A stretch of DNA of 64,000 nt, from the NCBI RefSeq assembly GCF_014844075.1, contig NZ_CP062165.1, forward strand, positions 6,014,001 through 6,078,000, given 5' to 3'. This stretch comes from Paenibacillus sp. JNUCC-31. Lineage in GTDB: Bacteria; Bacillota; Bacilli; Paenibacillales; Paenibacillaceae. The translations under genes were made by a program, and so were the position numbers. The notes below the pieces were generated by a model. The model did no database searches and was not told the origin of the DNA. It worked only from the letters and a program-made list of their open reading frames with translations. This document shows positions 51,228 through 60,279 of this stretch, piece by piece (position 1 is the first letter of the stretch; each line of letters starts with the position of its first letter).

Positions 51228-51941
51228 ATGGGAAATGAACAATTTGAGGCTGCAAGGAAAGCAGAGGCGGGTTACCATTCCAACTTCTATCAGAATAATG
51301 AATTATTCGCGTCCGGTACCTGGATGTCGAGGCCCATGCCTATGGTTATGGACATGCTGGAGCGTCTGCTTGCCCACAAGACGGAGCTGCGTGTTCTGGA
51401 TTTGGGATGCGGTGTAGGCAGACATACGATTCCGATTGCACAGCGTCTCGGGCAAACGAACAGTGAAGTCATCGGCGTGGATTTGCTGGACGAGGCTGTA
51501 GATGGACTCCGCAAATATGCGAAAGAATATCAGGTTGATCATATTGTGCAAGTAGAGAAAGCGGATGTTGAGCATTACGCTGTCAAGCCGGATCATTTTG
51601 ATTATATTGCTGCTTGCTCTTGCCTGGAACATGTTTCAAATAAACAAGCCTTGGTAGAAGCTATTGAACGATTACAAGTGGGAACCCGTACAGGCGGCAT
51701 TCATTGTATCACGATGAGTACGAGTGTAGAGGAGAAGGAAATCAACACAGGCCGGGAGATTGAACCATTGATTGAATTGAATCTGCCCACAGCTGAGGCT
51801 ATCGCATTGCTGGAGAATGCTTATAGGGATTGGAATATTCTGCTTCAGGAACATGTGACACAGACGATTGAAGAGGAAAAATATGATGAACCGACCCAGT
51901 TCCGTTGTGAACTGCTTCGTTTCGCTGCACAGAAGCAATAG
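51228..51941 (+). CDS. Class I SAM-dependent methyltransferase
   Basis: A 237-residue methyltransferase. Motif I is VLDLGCGVGRHTIP, followed by VIGVDLLDEAV, the acidic motif II region FDYIAACSCLEHV, and a small variable C-terminal part that should set substrate choice. The ribosome site is GGAGGTG. It is probably cotranscribed with the zinc-ribbon protein. A 9-bp perfect hairpin (CTGCCGGGA/TCCCGGCAG) lies just after the stop but lacks a T-run. Substrate unknown. Confidence 0.87.
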   Translation: MGNEQFEAARKAEAGYHSNFYQNNELFASGTWMSRPMPMVMDMLERLLAHKTELRVLDLGCGVGRHTIPIAQRLGQTNSEVIGVDLLDEAVDGLRKYAKEYQVDHIVQVEKADVEHYAVKPDHFDYIAACSCLEHVSNKQALVEAIERLQVGTRTGGIHCITMSTSVEEKEINTGREIEPLIELNLPTAEAIALLENAYRDWNILLQEHVTQTIEEEKYDEPTQFRCELLRFAAQKQ

Positions 51942-51949
51942 CAGCTCTG

Positions 51950-51982
51950 CCGGGATCAAGTAGCGAGGTCCCGGCAGATGTA
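51950..51982. other. Hairpin without T-run after methyltransferase gene
   Basis: CTGCCGGGA and TCCCGGCAG are perfectly complementary around a 13-nt loop. No T-run follows, so it may stabilise an mRNA end rather than terminate transcription. Confidence 0.5.
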
Positions 51983-52062
51983 TTACTCGGTAGCTCAATA
52001 GGAACATCATGAGAAGCACATGGGACATGGGAAATCACCACACCAGAACATGGGGGAAAAGA

Positions 52063-53049
52063 ATGAGTACATATGTGATTGGGATGGATGGCGGGGGAAG
52101 CCATACACGTGTGGCTTTGGCCGACGAGAACGGTAAGGTTTTATCGTACGTGCAAAAGGGTGGTTGCAACCGCTATCATGATGCCAATGCAGAACGGCAT
52201 GTGTTGGACGGTATTACTGAAGCCATTCGCGGAGCGGGGCTAGAAGTGGAACAGATTGCCTCCATTCAGGCGGGGATGGCAGGTCTGGATCGGCCTGAAG
52301 ATACGCTCTGGGCCGAAGCATTGCTGGCCCAAACAGGGATCTCTGGCCGGATCAGCGCGGTAAATGATACCCATATCGCACATACGGCAGCTTTTGGTGG
52401 TGAGCCGGGCATTGTAGCCATTGGAGGCACAGGTTCTCTGATTCTGGGTAAAACGGGACAGGGGACGTGGCTTCGCAATGATCAGTTCGGGCACTATGCA
52501 CCGACAGCAGCACGATTTTTGGCTTATGACACGGTGCATTCCATCCTTGCAGGACGTTATGAGCTACAGGATCAACTCTTCATCGAGCGTGTATTAATGT
52601 ATTGGAATGTAACTTCCATTCCAGAGCTTGCTGCGCTCGGCGTAGCGGGTTTTGCTGAAAATAGACAGGCCATCAATCGGAAGTTTGGTCAAATGGCTCC
52701 CCTGGTGACCGAAGCAGCCGCGCTGAATATTCCTCTTGCGGTCAGAGTATGTGAATCGGCAGCGGATACGGCTGTTGTGGGTATTCTTATGATTGCGTCC
52801 TGTTTTGATGATCAACAGGTGTCCATGACACTCACTGGAAGTTGTTTAAGTACACCTTATATGGTGGAGGCTGTTCGAAAGGGGCTGGAAGCAGCCTATA
52901 CACTAGGAGGGCCAAAAATTCATTACATAACCAGCAATCTGCCGGCAATCGGCGGTGCACTGCTGGATGCATATCATTTGGCAGAAATCCAGGTGCCTGA
53001 AGGTATCACGTCTGAACTCCAATCGGAGCTGAAACGGCATACGACTTGA
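52063..53049 (+). CDS. BadF/BadG/BcrA-type ATPase, N-acetylglucosamine kinase-like
   Basis: A 328-residue ASKHA-fold kinase. The phosphate 1 motif is GMDGGGSHTRVAL, a second ATP motif is AIGGTGSLIL, and the adenosine region includes TLTGSCLST. The fold and length fit N-acetylglucosamine kinase-like members of the BadF family rather than benzoyl-CoA reductase activators. The start is ATG 52063, with GGGGGAAAA directly upstream; the longer frame begins before that site. Substrate inferred, with no amino-sugar genes next to it. Confidence 0.82.
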   Translation: MSTYVIGMDGGGSHTRVALADENGKVLSYVQKGGCNRYHDANAERHVLDGITEAIRGAGLEVEQIASIQAGMAGLDRPEDTLWAEALLAQTGISGRISAVNDTHIAHTAAFGGEPGIVAIGGTGSLILGKTGQGTWLRNDQFGHYAPTAARFLAYDTVHSILAGRYELQDQLFIERVLMYWNVTSIPELAALGVAGFAENRQAINRKFGQMAPLVTEAAALNIPLAVRVCESAADTAVVGILMIASCFDDQQVSMTLTGSCLSTPYMVEAVRKGLEAAYTLGGPKIHYITSNLPAIGGALLDAYHLAEIQVPEGITSELQSELKRHTT

Positions 53050-53113
53050 ACTTTTAAAGTCTAACGACTACAATACGATAACGGCATCAAGCAAGTTGAT
53101 AGGAGGAATCAGG

Positions 53114-53551
53114 GTGTTAATTGATTTAAAATCACGCATACAGGAGCCGGAAGTGCAGGAGTTGTTGTCCTACTCGGTCTTTCCGGACCCGGATCAGCTG
53201 AATCGTGCGTTACAACAGTATGTTGATAAGGACGAGCTGCATTTGGAAGGTTATGGAGACGAAGGCCAGCTGATCGGTCTGATTGGATATGAGCGTACAG
53301 GAACCAGTGAGATCACCATTCATCACATCGCAGTCCTGCCGGAGAACCGTTTCAAAAATTATGGTCGGGGCATGATTTCACAGCTGCTGGCAAACTATAA
53401 TCCCGACAGACTGATCGCAGAAACCGATGTGGAAGCGGTGGAGTTTTATCGAAATACGGGATTCGTGGTCTATAGTTTGGGCGAGTTGTATCCGGGTGTG
53501 GAACGATTCCGCTGTGTGTTGGAAAAAGACGAGCAGCAAGACGAAGAATAA
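53114..53551 (+). CDS. GNAT-family acetyltransferase
   Basis: A 145-residue acetyltransferase with the core ITIHHIAVLPENRFKNYGRGMI (acetyl-CoA loop) and the C-terminal AVEFYRNTGFVVYSLGE. The start is GTG 53114, preceded by AGGAGG at 8-nt spacing; the open frame begins six codons earlier upstream of that site. The C-terminus is acidic (EKDEQQDEE). It follows the BadF-type kinase by 64 bp and ends before a terminator. Confidence 0.85.
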   Translation: MLIDLKSRIQEPEVQELLSYSVFPDPDQLNRALQQYVDKDELHLEGYGDEGQLIGLIGYERTGTSEITIHHIAVLPENRFKNYGRGMISQLLANYNPDRLIAETDVEAVEFYRNTGFVVYSLGELYPGVERFRCVLEKDEQQDEE

Positions 53552-53600
53552 ATAGTTTTGATGCTGTCTACTACTGTGCAACGCAAATAGAGCATAACTA

Positions 53601-53654
53601 TAACAGGATGTGGGATTTGGCGAAACAGCTGAGTCGGACGTCCTGTTTTTTTGT
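53601..53654 (+). terminator. Intrinsic terminator
   Basis: AACAGGA (53602-53608) pairs with TCCTGTT (53641-53647) around a long loop with weak inner pairing, followed by seven T. Confidence 0.72.
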
Positions 53655-53684
53655 CATTTACTTAAAAAAATTAGGAAAAACGTA

Positions 53685-53749
53685 TTGCTTTGCAATATAG
53701 TTTCATTATAGAATAGTTTCATTGAAGAATAGTTCGATGAGTGAACTAT
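53685..53749 (+). promoter_or_regulatory. Promoter with phased MarR-type boxes
   Basis: TTGCTT (53685-53690) and TATAGA (53707-53712) form a likely promoter with 16-bp spacing. Three boxes occur with an exact 16-bp period: ATAGTTTCATT at 53697 and 53713, and ATAGTTCGATG at 53729. The last also pairs with GAACTAT at 53743-53749 as an inverted repeat. The boxes overlap and follow the promoter, suiting repression by the MarR protein encoded just downstream. Confidence 0.65.
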
Positions 53750-53772
53750 ATATCGGGGAAGGAGAATAAAAG

Positions 53773-54231
53773 ATGAACACACCGGATGCCAAAAGCTTGG
53801 TTAATCGCTATTTGGATGCCTCTTTTCTCGTAACCAAACGGTTTGATACCCAGATACGTGAACGCATGGGGCAAACCATTACCACCGATCAGTTCTGTGC
53901 ACTTCGTATGATCGAAGAGAAACCGTCCTGTACGCCCTCTGATCTGGCAGAGCTTCTGTGTGTAGGCAAGAGCAGCATTACTGCGTTGGTCAACAAGCTG
54001 GTGGATCGGGATCTGGTCCATCGGGCCGGGGATGAGCGCGACCGCAGAGTTGTATATTTAACCCTGACGGATAACGGACGGAAAGTATACAGGGAAACGG
54101 AACAGGAAATACAGCAGCTTCTGGAGCCGTATCTGGTTCATTTCAAACCGGAAGAGGTTCACAATTTCATTGAATCCTTTGAGAAGCTTGCAGCTTTGCT
54201 TACGCAAGAAGGAGGACAGGAGAACGAATGA
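53773..54231 (+). CDS. MarR-family regulator of the MMPL exporter
   Basis: A 152-residue winged-helix repressor: DASFLVTKRFDTQIRERMG, TTDQFCALRMIEEKPSC, recognition region LAELLCVGKSSITALVNKLVDRDLV, and wing RAGDERDRRVVYLTLTDNG. Its stop overlaps the start of the MMPL gene by four bases (ATGA), so translation is coupled. The ribosome site is GGGGAAGGAG. The phased boxes in its promoter indicate autoregulation. The layout matches YdfJ-type export operons in Bacillus. Confidence 0.92.
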   Translation: MNTPDAKSLVNRYLDASFLVTKRFDTQIRERMGQTITTDQFCALRMIEEKPSCTPSDLAELLCVGKSSITALVNKLVDRDLVHRAGDERDRRVVYLTLTDNGRKVYRETEQEIQQLLEPYLVHFKPEEVHNFIESFEKLAALLTQEGGQENE

Positions 54232-57200
54232 GAACGATTTTGAAAGCGCGATGGTGGTTGATGGGGCTATGGGTCGTTGTGGCCGCCGTATTGATGTTCA
54301 CTGCACCTAACATGAGTGAACTGATTCGGGAAAAGGGACAGTTTTCAGTTCCTGACGGGTACTCATCCACACAGGCAGCAGCCATTCTGGACGAAGCCGC
54401 AGCACAAAAGGGAGAGCAGCAGGGCAGCCAGCTGGCTCTTGTATTTTATAATCCGGATGGTTTGGGTACCGATGGAAAAGAAGAGGCAGAGAAGGCGGTT
54501 AAGAAGCTGGAGACCGAAAAAGAGAAACTGGGCATTCTGTCCATACTGGAACCATTCTCTCAGCCTGAATTGTCAGATAAAATGATTTCTGCCGATGGCA
54601 AGACGATCTTAACGTCGCTTTCCATCGATCAGGGAGACCGAACAGTCAAGGAAATGCGAGAAGACCTTAATGAAGCATTAAAATCGGTCAATGTGGAGCA
54701 TTACATAACCGGTAAAGGCTTGATTGATGAGGATACGGTGGAAAGCTCCCAAGAAGGACTCAAAAAATCGGAGTACATTACCGTTGTATTTATTTTACTC
54801 ATCCTGTTCCTTGTATTCCGCTCATTCGTAGCTCCATTTGTTCCGCTGCTTACGGTGGGGATCAGCTACATTGTTTCACAGCAGATTGTCGCGTTCCTTG
54901 TGGACGGACTAGACTTCCCTATATCGACGTTTACGCAGATCTTTATGGTGGCGGTCATGTTCGGGATTGGTACGGACTACTGCATCCTGTTGATTAGCAG
55001 GTTCAAGGAAGAATTGGCTCATCATGAAAATACGTGGGATGCCATCATGGCTACGTACCGCACAGCAGGCAAAACGGTATTCTTCTCCGCACTTGCCGTG
55101 CTGGTTGGATTCATTGCCATTGGTTTTGCACAGTTTATGCTTTATCGTTCCGCGGTAGCGGTTGCTGTCGGTATTGCCGTGATGATGCTGGCATTAGTCA
55201 CGATTGTTCCTTTTTTCATGGCGGTACTGGGCAAAAGGCTGTTCTGGCCTTCCAAGGGTTCACTGGAGCATGCCGAGAGCAAGATTTATGGTGCAGCCGG
55301 CCGTTTCTCTCTAAAACGTCCATGGGCAGCTCTGCTCATCGTTGCAGCGGTATGTGTGCCATTGCTGGCGACTTACGACGGCAAACTGTCGTTTAACAGT
55401 CTCGATGAAATTGGTGATAAATATGATTCGGTCAAAGCATTCAATATCATTTCGGACAGCTTCGGTCCGGGTGAATCCTTGCCGGGTCAGGTCGTAATCC
55501 AGAATGATGAAGCAATGGACAACGCCAAGTATATGGCGCTCGCCGAGAAGATCAGCCGGGAAGTGGAGAAGGTGCCAGGCATCTCTGGTGTCCGCAGCAT
55601 GACACGTCCAACCGGTGATGAGATCAAAGATTTTGAAGTGACACAGCAAGTGGGGACATTGTCTGATGGATTGGGCGAAGGTAAAACGGGTCTGGATAAA
55701 ATCCGTGACGGTCTGAGCGAGGCCAGCAGTCAGTTAAGCAAAAATGAACCACAGCTTAAAGAAGCAGCTGATGGGGCAGGAGAACTGTCGAAGGGTACGT
55801 CCCAGTTGCAGTCGGGTATTACACAGTTGTCTGAAGGACTTCAGCAGATTGAAAAAGGAATTCGTGACGGCTCCTCGGGTGCTGGTGATCTGAAAGCAGG
55901 TCTTCAAAAAGCTAAAACGAGTGCAGATCAACTTGCGCAGGCGAACAATCAGTTGCTTCAAGCTTACCGTCAAGCAGGAGCAGGTGTAGCTGCGCTGGGT
56001 GATGGTGTCGGTGAACTGCAACAACAGCTTACAGGTGTATCTGCAGCATTGACCAGCCTGAATGAATCGTTCACAGCGCTTGAGGAACGCTATCCTGAGT
56101 TGCTGCAAGACGCAGACTATCAGCGGGTTAAAGGTACACTTGGTGAGACGGGTACTGGCACGGCACAGCTTGCTCAAGGTTTGGGGCAAATTCAGACCAA
56201 GCTCAGTGAAGCCGCAGCTGGAATTAATCAGGCTAATGAAGGCTTTGCCTCTGCAGCCTCCGGACAGAAGGCACTTGCCGATGGTCTGGGCCAGATTGTA
56301 ACAGGAATCGGTCAGCTGCAATCCGGTCTCAAACAGGCCGCTGACGGTCAGGGTAAAGTGATTAGCGAAATCCCTTCAATCCAGAACGGACTGGGCCAGC
56401 TCCAGGGTGGTCAGGAGAAAATTCAGAAAGGCTTCTCGGATCTGAGTGGTCAATTGACTCAATTGACGGATGGTCTTAATCAGAGTGTTGATGGAATTGA
56501 GCAGGTTTCCGGTGGTCTCGATTCAGCGCAGGATTACCTGACACAATTGCAAAACTCTCCTGATTCCGATCTGGCTGGCTGGTATGTTCCAGCAGAAGCT
56601 CTGAACAATAAGGACTTCAAGCAGGTATTCGATACGTATCTGTCCAAAGATCGGAAAACGATGACGATTGACGTTATTTTTGCCGAGAATCCATATGGGA
56701 CCGAAGCGATTGATCGTGTTCCGGATATCGAAGCTGCTGTACATCGTGCGGTACAGGGAAGTGCACTTGAAAAAGCGGACATTGCGATTGGCGGAGTGAC
56801 CAGTACGTTTGCAGATTTGCAGGAAATCTCAAACAATGACTATACACGGACAGTCATGCTGATGCTCGCAGGTACGTTTATTATTCTGGTCCTGCTGCTG
56901 CGTTCAGTGATTATGCCGTTGTATCTGATCATCTCATTGTTGCTGGCTTATTTCACATCCATGGCTCTGACCGAAGCCATCTTTGTGAATATACTTGGGT
57001 TCTCGGGCATCAGTTGGGTAACACCGTTCTTCGGTTTTGTCATGCTGATTGCACTTGGTGTGGATTACAGCATCTTCCTGATGGACCGTTTCAATGAGAA
57101 CAAAGGCATGAGAGTACAGGATGCCATGCTATATGCCATGAAAAACATGGGTACGGTAATCCTGTCCGCTGCCGTGATTCTAAGCGGTACCTTTGCCGCA

Positions 57201-57395
57201 ATGTATCCATCGGGAGTTCTTTCGATGATGCAAATTGCAACGGTTGTACTCAGTGGACTGATCTTGTATTCTCTGTTGTTCCTGCCATTCTTCGTTCCTG
57301 TAATGGTGAAAATGTTCGGCCGTGCCAACTGGTGGCCATTCCCAAACAAAGAACAGACGGATTCTGTTGAATCGGATCGCCATTTAGGCATGTAA
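54228..57395 (+). CDS. MMPL/RND-family exporter with long coiled-coil ectodomain
   Basis: A 1055-residue inner membrane exporter of the MMPL (YdfJ-like) family. It has about 12 helices in two sets, residues 1-380 and 860-1040, with conserved GIGTDYCILLISRF and GVDYSIFLMDRFNE bearing the proton-relay Asp-Tyr pairs. The extracellular region between the sets (about 480-790) is rich in small heptad-like repeats (ELSKGTSQLQSG, GLGQLQGG), as in YhgE/Pip-type proteins, and probably forms a long coiled coil across the cell wall. Cargo may be lipids, peptides or drugs; the MarR partner suggests inducible efflux. Confidence 0.92.
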   Translation: MRTILKARWWLMGLWVVVAAVLMFTAPNMSELIREKGQFSVPDGYSSTQAAAILDEAAAQKGEQQGSQLALVFYNPDGLGTDGKEEAEKAVKKLETEKEKLGILSILEPFSQPELSDKMISADGKTILTSLSIDQGDRTVKEMREDLNEALKSVNVEHYITGKGLIDEDTVESSQEGLKKSEYITVVFILLILFLVFRSFVAPFVPLLTVGISYIVSQQIVAFLVDGLDFPISTFTQIFMVAVMFGIGTDYCILLISRFKEELAHHENTWDAIMATYRTAGKTVFFSALAVLVGFIAIGFAQFMLYRSAVAVAVGIAVMMLALVTIVPFFMAVLGKRLFWPSKGSLEHAESKIYGAAGRFSLKRPWAALLIVAAVCVPLLATYDGKLSFNSLDEIGDKYDSVKAFNIISDSFGPGESLPGQVVIQNDEAMDNAKYMALAEKISREVEKVPGISGVRSMTRPTGDEIKDFEVTQQVGTLSDGLGEGKTGLDKIRDGLSEASSQLSKNEPQLKEAADGAGELSKGTSQLQSGITQLSEGLQQIEKGIRDGSSGAGDLKAGLQKAKTSADQLAQANNQLLQAYRQAGAGVAALGDGVGELQQQLTGVSAALTSLNESFTALEERYPELLQDADYQRVKGTLGETGTGTAQLAQGLGQIQTKLSEAAAGINQANEGFASAASGQKALADGLGQIVTGIGQLQSGLKQAADGQGKVISEIPSIQNGLGQLQGGQEKIQKGFSDLSGQLTQLTDGLNQSVDGIEQVSGGLDSAQDYLTQLQNSPDSDLAGWYVPAEALNNKDFKQVFDTYLSKDRKTMTIDVIFAENPYGTEAIDRVPDIEAAVHRAVQGSALEKADIAIGGVTSTFADLQEISNNDYTRTVMLMLAGTFIILVLLLRSVIMPLYLIISLLLAYFTSMALTEAIFVNILGFSGISWVTPFFGFVMLIALGVDYSIFLMDRFNENKGMRVQDAMLYAMKNMGTVILSAAVILSGTFAAMYPSGVLSMMQIATVVLSGLILYSLLFLPFFVPVMVKMFGRANWWPFPNKEQTDSVESDRHLGM

Positions 57396-57408
57396 TGATA
57401 TGAATTAT

Positions 57409-57442
57409 GAACAGCCCCGCTGGTATTTCGGCGGGGTTTTCT
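57409..57442 (+). terminator. Intrinsic terminator
   Basis: GCCCCGC and GCGGGGT form a stem around a TGGTATTTCG loop, flanked by AACA and TTTTC. Confidence 0.85.
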
Positions 57443-57590
57443 ATATGGTTTGGTGTAAGTGAATGTTGACCGGACAAATAAATGTGTATGCCTACGGACA
57501 CCATCCCGCGCCTTGTCTCCGTTCCTCTCATACGATATATAGGAATTGTATATGTGTAATTTACAACACACAGCAGAGAGGGGCGGCGGG

Positions 57591-58217
57591 ATGGTATATC
57601 GATACGTGGCTATAGGAGATTCATTAACGGTAGGTACAGGAGCGCTGCTGGGCACCGGCTTTGTTCCTTTATATCGGAGAATGGCTGAAATGAATGTGCG
57701 TTCGTTTGTATCCATGGACAATCTGGGAGTGAATGGACTGACCTCAGGGGAGATGCTGCACATGATATCCGGCAATCCAAGAGTACGGCAATCGCTGCGT
57801 GAAGCGGATATGGTTACGTTGTCGATCGGCGGGAATGATCTGATTCGTACATTCAAATCCAGTGGAGGGATTCCGAATGCGAGCAAAATGACACAGGTGC
57901 TGGGCGATACCCGCAGTAATGTATCCCAGATCATGAAGCATATCCGGCAGTTGAAAGGAAGCCATGTATATATGATTCGTACGATTGGGTTGTACAACCC
58001 GTACCCGCAAGCGGCGGAAGCGGCTTATTGGGTGAGGCAGTATAATTCTTTTCTGAATGCTGCGGGATCGGGGAATTATGCCTGTGCCCAGGTGTATGAC
58101 CGATTTGAGGGACGTGAACGGGAACTGTTATTCTGGGACAGGGTTCATCCCAATGCAAGAGGATATCGAGTGATTGCCGAGCAGCTGAATCGTACAGGAT
58201 ACCATCCATTTGCCTGA
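57591..58217 (+). CDS. SGNH/GDSL-type hydrolase
   Basis: A 208-residue esterase/lipase-like protein. Block I AIGDSLTVG holds the catalytic Ser, block II is NLGVNGLTSG, block III is SIGGNDLIR, and block V is WDRVHPNARGY with the Asp-His pair. The start is ATG 57591 after GAGGGGCGGCGGG; an earlier in-frame ATG at 57546 lacks a ribosome site. No clear signal peptide is present, so it may be cytoplasmic. Substrate unknown. Confidence 0.88.
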   Translation: MVYRYVAIGDSLTVGTGALLGTGFVPLYRRMAEMNVRSFVSMDNLGVNGLTSGEMLHMISGNPRVRQSLREADMVTLSIGGNDLIRTFKSSGGIPNASKMTQVLGDTRSNVSQIMKHIRQLKGSHVYMIRTIGLYNPYPQAAEAAYWVRQYNSFLNAAGSGNYACAQVYDRFEGRERELLFWDRVHPNARGYRVIAEQLNRTGYHPFA

Positions 58218-58346
58218 CCCGTGCGGGTTTGGGGAGTAAAGCGTAGAGTAAATCAACTTGGATACCGTACTGGACCGAAAGAGACACTTCCGTTAAGATG
58301 GGGACATACAGAGGTTGCATTTCGTGAGATAAAGGAGTTATTTTTG

Positions 58347-59414
58347 GTGCCCAACATCGAATCAGGTTCCTTAATTGAGATAGAACAACAGCTAATAGCC
58401 AATGTTTTATCCATGTATGGCTTCACGTCCAGCTGGAATGCTCAGCGCGGAAAGGGAGGCATGAATAATTCTACCTTTATGGTAGAGATTGACCAAGAAT
58501 GTTATGTGCTTAGGCAGTATGAAACGCATAATGATCGAATGAAAATTGCTTTTGAACATGGGGTGTTGTCAGCATTGTCGTGTTCAGGCTTTGAGCTTGA
58601 TGTGCCGACGCCCGTGAGCCTTCCTGATCCAAAGGATCAAACGTTTCTGGCAGTGCAGGATCGCCTCACGAACCGTACCAAAATAGTGGCGTTATTCCAT
58701 TATCGTGAAGGTCATAACCCGGTCTGGAATACACCTGATCAGCTGATTGAATTGGGTCAGGCGGCGGGCACCCTGTCTTCCGCTATGGCACGCCTCGTCT
58801 TATCGCTTGAACCCGTCTATCCGCCTTACTATCGGATTCAGGAAGCTTACCCGCTCTGTTCACCAGAGAAACTGTTACAACTATGTACATCTCCCCCGGA
58901 TATGCTGTCGGCATGTGCGGATGACTTGCAGCAGTTGAAGGATGTGCTGCCAGACTTGTTTGATGCGCTCCGAGGGATGGAAACTCTGCCGCATCAACTG
59001 GTACATGGGGATCTGAATGCATCGAATGTGTTGGCAGATTCGCAGGATCACATATGTGCTATATTGGATTTTGAATTTGCTACATGGGATCTGCGGGTGA
59101 TGGAGCTGGCAGTTCCCATGTCCGACCTTCTGACGATGGACAAGGAGCAGGCATGGATGTGGGCAGCTCTGGAGGGCCTGATTCAAGGGTTCAGACTACG
59201 GGTCAGCTTGGAACCAGAAGAGCTGAGCGTGATTCCGGAGCTGATTCTGCTTCGAAGTCTGGATGTGGTGATGCATTTTATCAGCCGAATGTTTGAAGGT
59301 ACAGATGAGCCAGAAGTGGCTGTACAGCAGATCAGGAAGTTGAGAGAACGGGCAGACTGGATGAAGAGTAATGAGGAACGGCTGCGTGGGCTGCTGATCT
59401 GTTCGGGCCTGTGA
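58347..59414 (+). CDS. APH-fold phosphotransferase (homoserine kinase II-like)
   Basis: A 355-residue kinase of the aminoglycoside phosphotransferase/ThrB2-SrkA type. Visible are GGMNNSTFMVEI (nucleotide lobe), the catalytic loop LVHGDLNASNVL (Brenner HxDxxxxN) and the metal-binding ILDFEFATWDLR. The start is GTG 58347, with AAAGGAG 9 nt upstream; TTG 58344 is possible, while the frame from 58221 overlaps the previous gene's end without a ribosome site. Substrate not predictable. It follows the GDSL hydrolase by 129 bp. Confidence 0.82.
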   Translation: MPNIESGSLIEIEQQLIANVLSMYGFTSSWNAQRGKGGMNNSTFMVEIDQECYVLRQYETHNDRMKIAFEHGVLSALSCSGFELDVPTPVSLPDPKDQTFLAVQDRLTNRTKIVALFHYREGHNPVWNTPDQLIELGQAAGTLSSAMARLVLSLEPVYPPYYRIQEAYPLCSPEKLLQLCTSPPDMLSACADDLQQLKDVLPDLFDALRGMETLPHQLVHGDLNASNVLADSQDHICAILDFEFATWDLRVMELAVPMSDLLTMDKEQAWMWAALEGLIQGFRLRVSLEPEELSVIPELILLRSLDVVMHFISRMFEGTDEPEVAVQQIRKLRERADWMKSNEERLRGLLICSGL

Positions 59415-59452
59415 AGTGAAATGGATAAGAATTGAATGGATTTTCAATGTGG

Positions 59453-59505
59453 AAAAAAGTGCACTGGTTTTGCCCTAAGGCAAAGTCAGTGCACTTTTAT
59501 TTTAA
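59453..59505. terminator. Bidirectional terminator
   Basis: AAAAGTGCACTG and CAGTGCACTTTT form the outer stem, and TTTGCC/GGCAAA the inner. Both strands carry T-runs. It lies between convergent genes. Confidence 0.9.
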
Positions 59506-59584
59506 TGAGATCGTTTTTCATGAATGGTTGTTGATATTTACTTTACATCATATGTAACTGTTAAATCATGAGAATACAGTCGCT

Positions 59585-60262
59585 TTAGAGTCCGCGTTTG
59601 CGGAACCAGCTGCGTACAGCCCAGCGACGTTCCTGGCGCTTCTTATATTTTGGCAAGGAGCGATATACGTTCAGGGATTGTTCATAGGCTTGTTTTGAGT
59701 CAGCAGTACGCCCTAGGGAACGGTACACCGAACCTAGCAGATAGTACGCTTCACTGGATGAGGAATGAATCTCCTGAAATTGCTGAACGTAAGCCAGCGA
59801 TTTGTCCCGGTCAGTTTCCTTGAATGCACCTGCAAGTGTCAGATAAGGCCGTCCATATTTCACCCTTGGATTAATATTCAGTGCCTGCAAAATATGACGC
59901 TCACCTTCTTCCGTATGACCCAGATGAAGTTCAGTTGTGCCCAGCGCCTCCCAGTATTCGGCTGATTGCTCGTAAGGACGCTCCAGTTCAATCAGCAGTG
60001 CATGAGCTTCGCTATAACGTTTGCGTTCAATCAACAGGCGTGCCAGATCCAGCTTGGAAGAGACTTCATTCGGATTCATGGCAAGCTGTTGCCGGAGCCG
60101 TGAGATGTTACGCATACGCTTAAGGGGTTTCATGAAGCTTGGCATCACCCCAACATAGCGACGATCCAGGAAATATAGAATAATGAGGAAAATAAGGACA
60201 GCCACGATTGGATTGCCTACAATCCGCCACAGCAGGCCAAAGATTAGAAATTTAATCAGCAC
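59585..60262 (-). CDS. Membrane-anchored TPR protein
   Basis: A 225-residue protein. An N-terminal hydrophobic part (IKFLIFGLLWRIVGNPIVAVLIFLIILYFL) is followed by a basic stretch and about four tetratricopeptide-like repeats (LDLARLLIERKRYSEAHALL, WEALGTTELHLGHTEEGERHIL, AYYLLGSVYRSLGRTADSKQAYEQSL). The C-terminus is very basic (KYKKRQERRWAVRSWFRKRG). The start is GTG 60262. It lies 17 bp after the Tet(M)-like gene in the same direction, so the two are cotranscribed. Role unknown. Confidence 0.8.
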   Translation of the reverse strand: MLIKFLIFGLLWRIVGNPIVAVLIFLIILYFLDRRYVGVMPSFMKPLKRMRNISRLRQQLAMNPNEVSSKLDLARLLIERKRYSEAHALLIELERPYEQSAEYWEALGTTELHLGHTEEGERHILQALNINPRVKYGRPYLTLAGAFKETDRDKSLAYVQQFQEIHSSSSEAYYLLGSVYRSLGRTADSKQAYEQSLNVYRSLPKYKKRQERRWAVRSWFRKRGL

Positions 60263-60279
60263 GACAGAGTCAACTCCAT

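Noticed and set aside
55734..56321. 195-codon open frame on the - strand
   Set aside because: Caused by the repetitive Gln/Leu/Gly-rich ectodomain coding of the MMPL gene.
57065..57997. 310-codon open frame on the - strand
   Set aside because: It runs antisense across the end of the MMPL gene, a terminator and the GDSL hydrolase. Its composition is that of a shadow frame.
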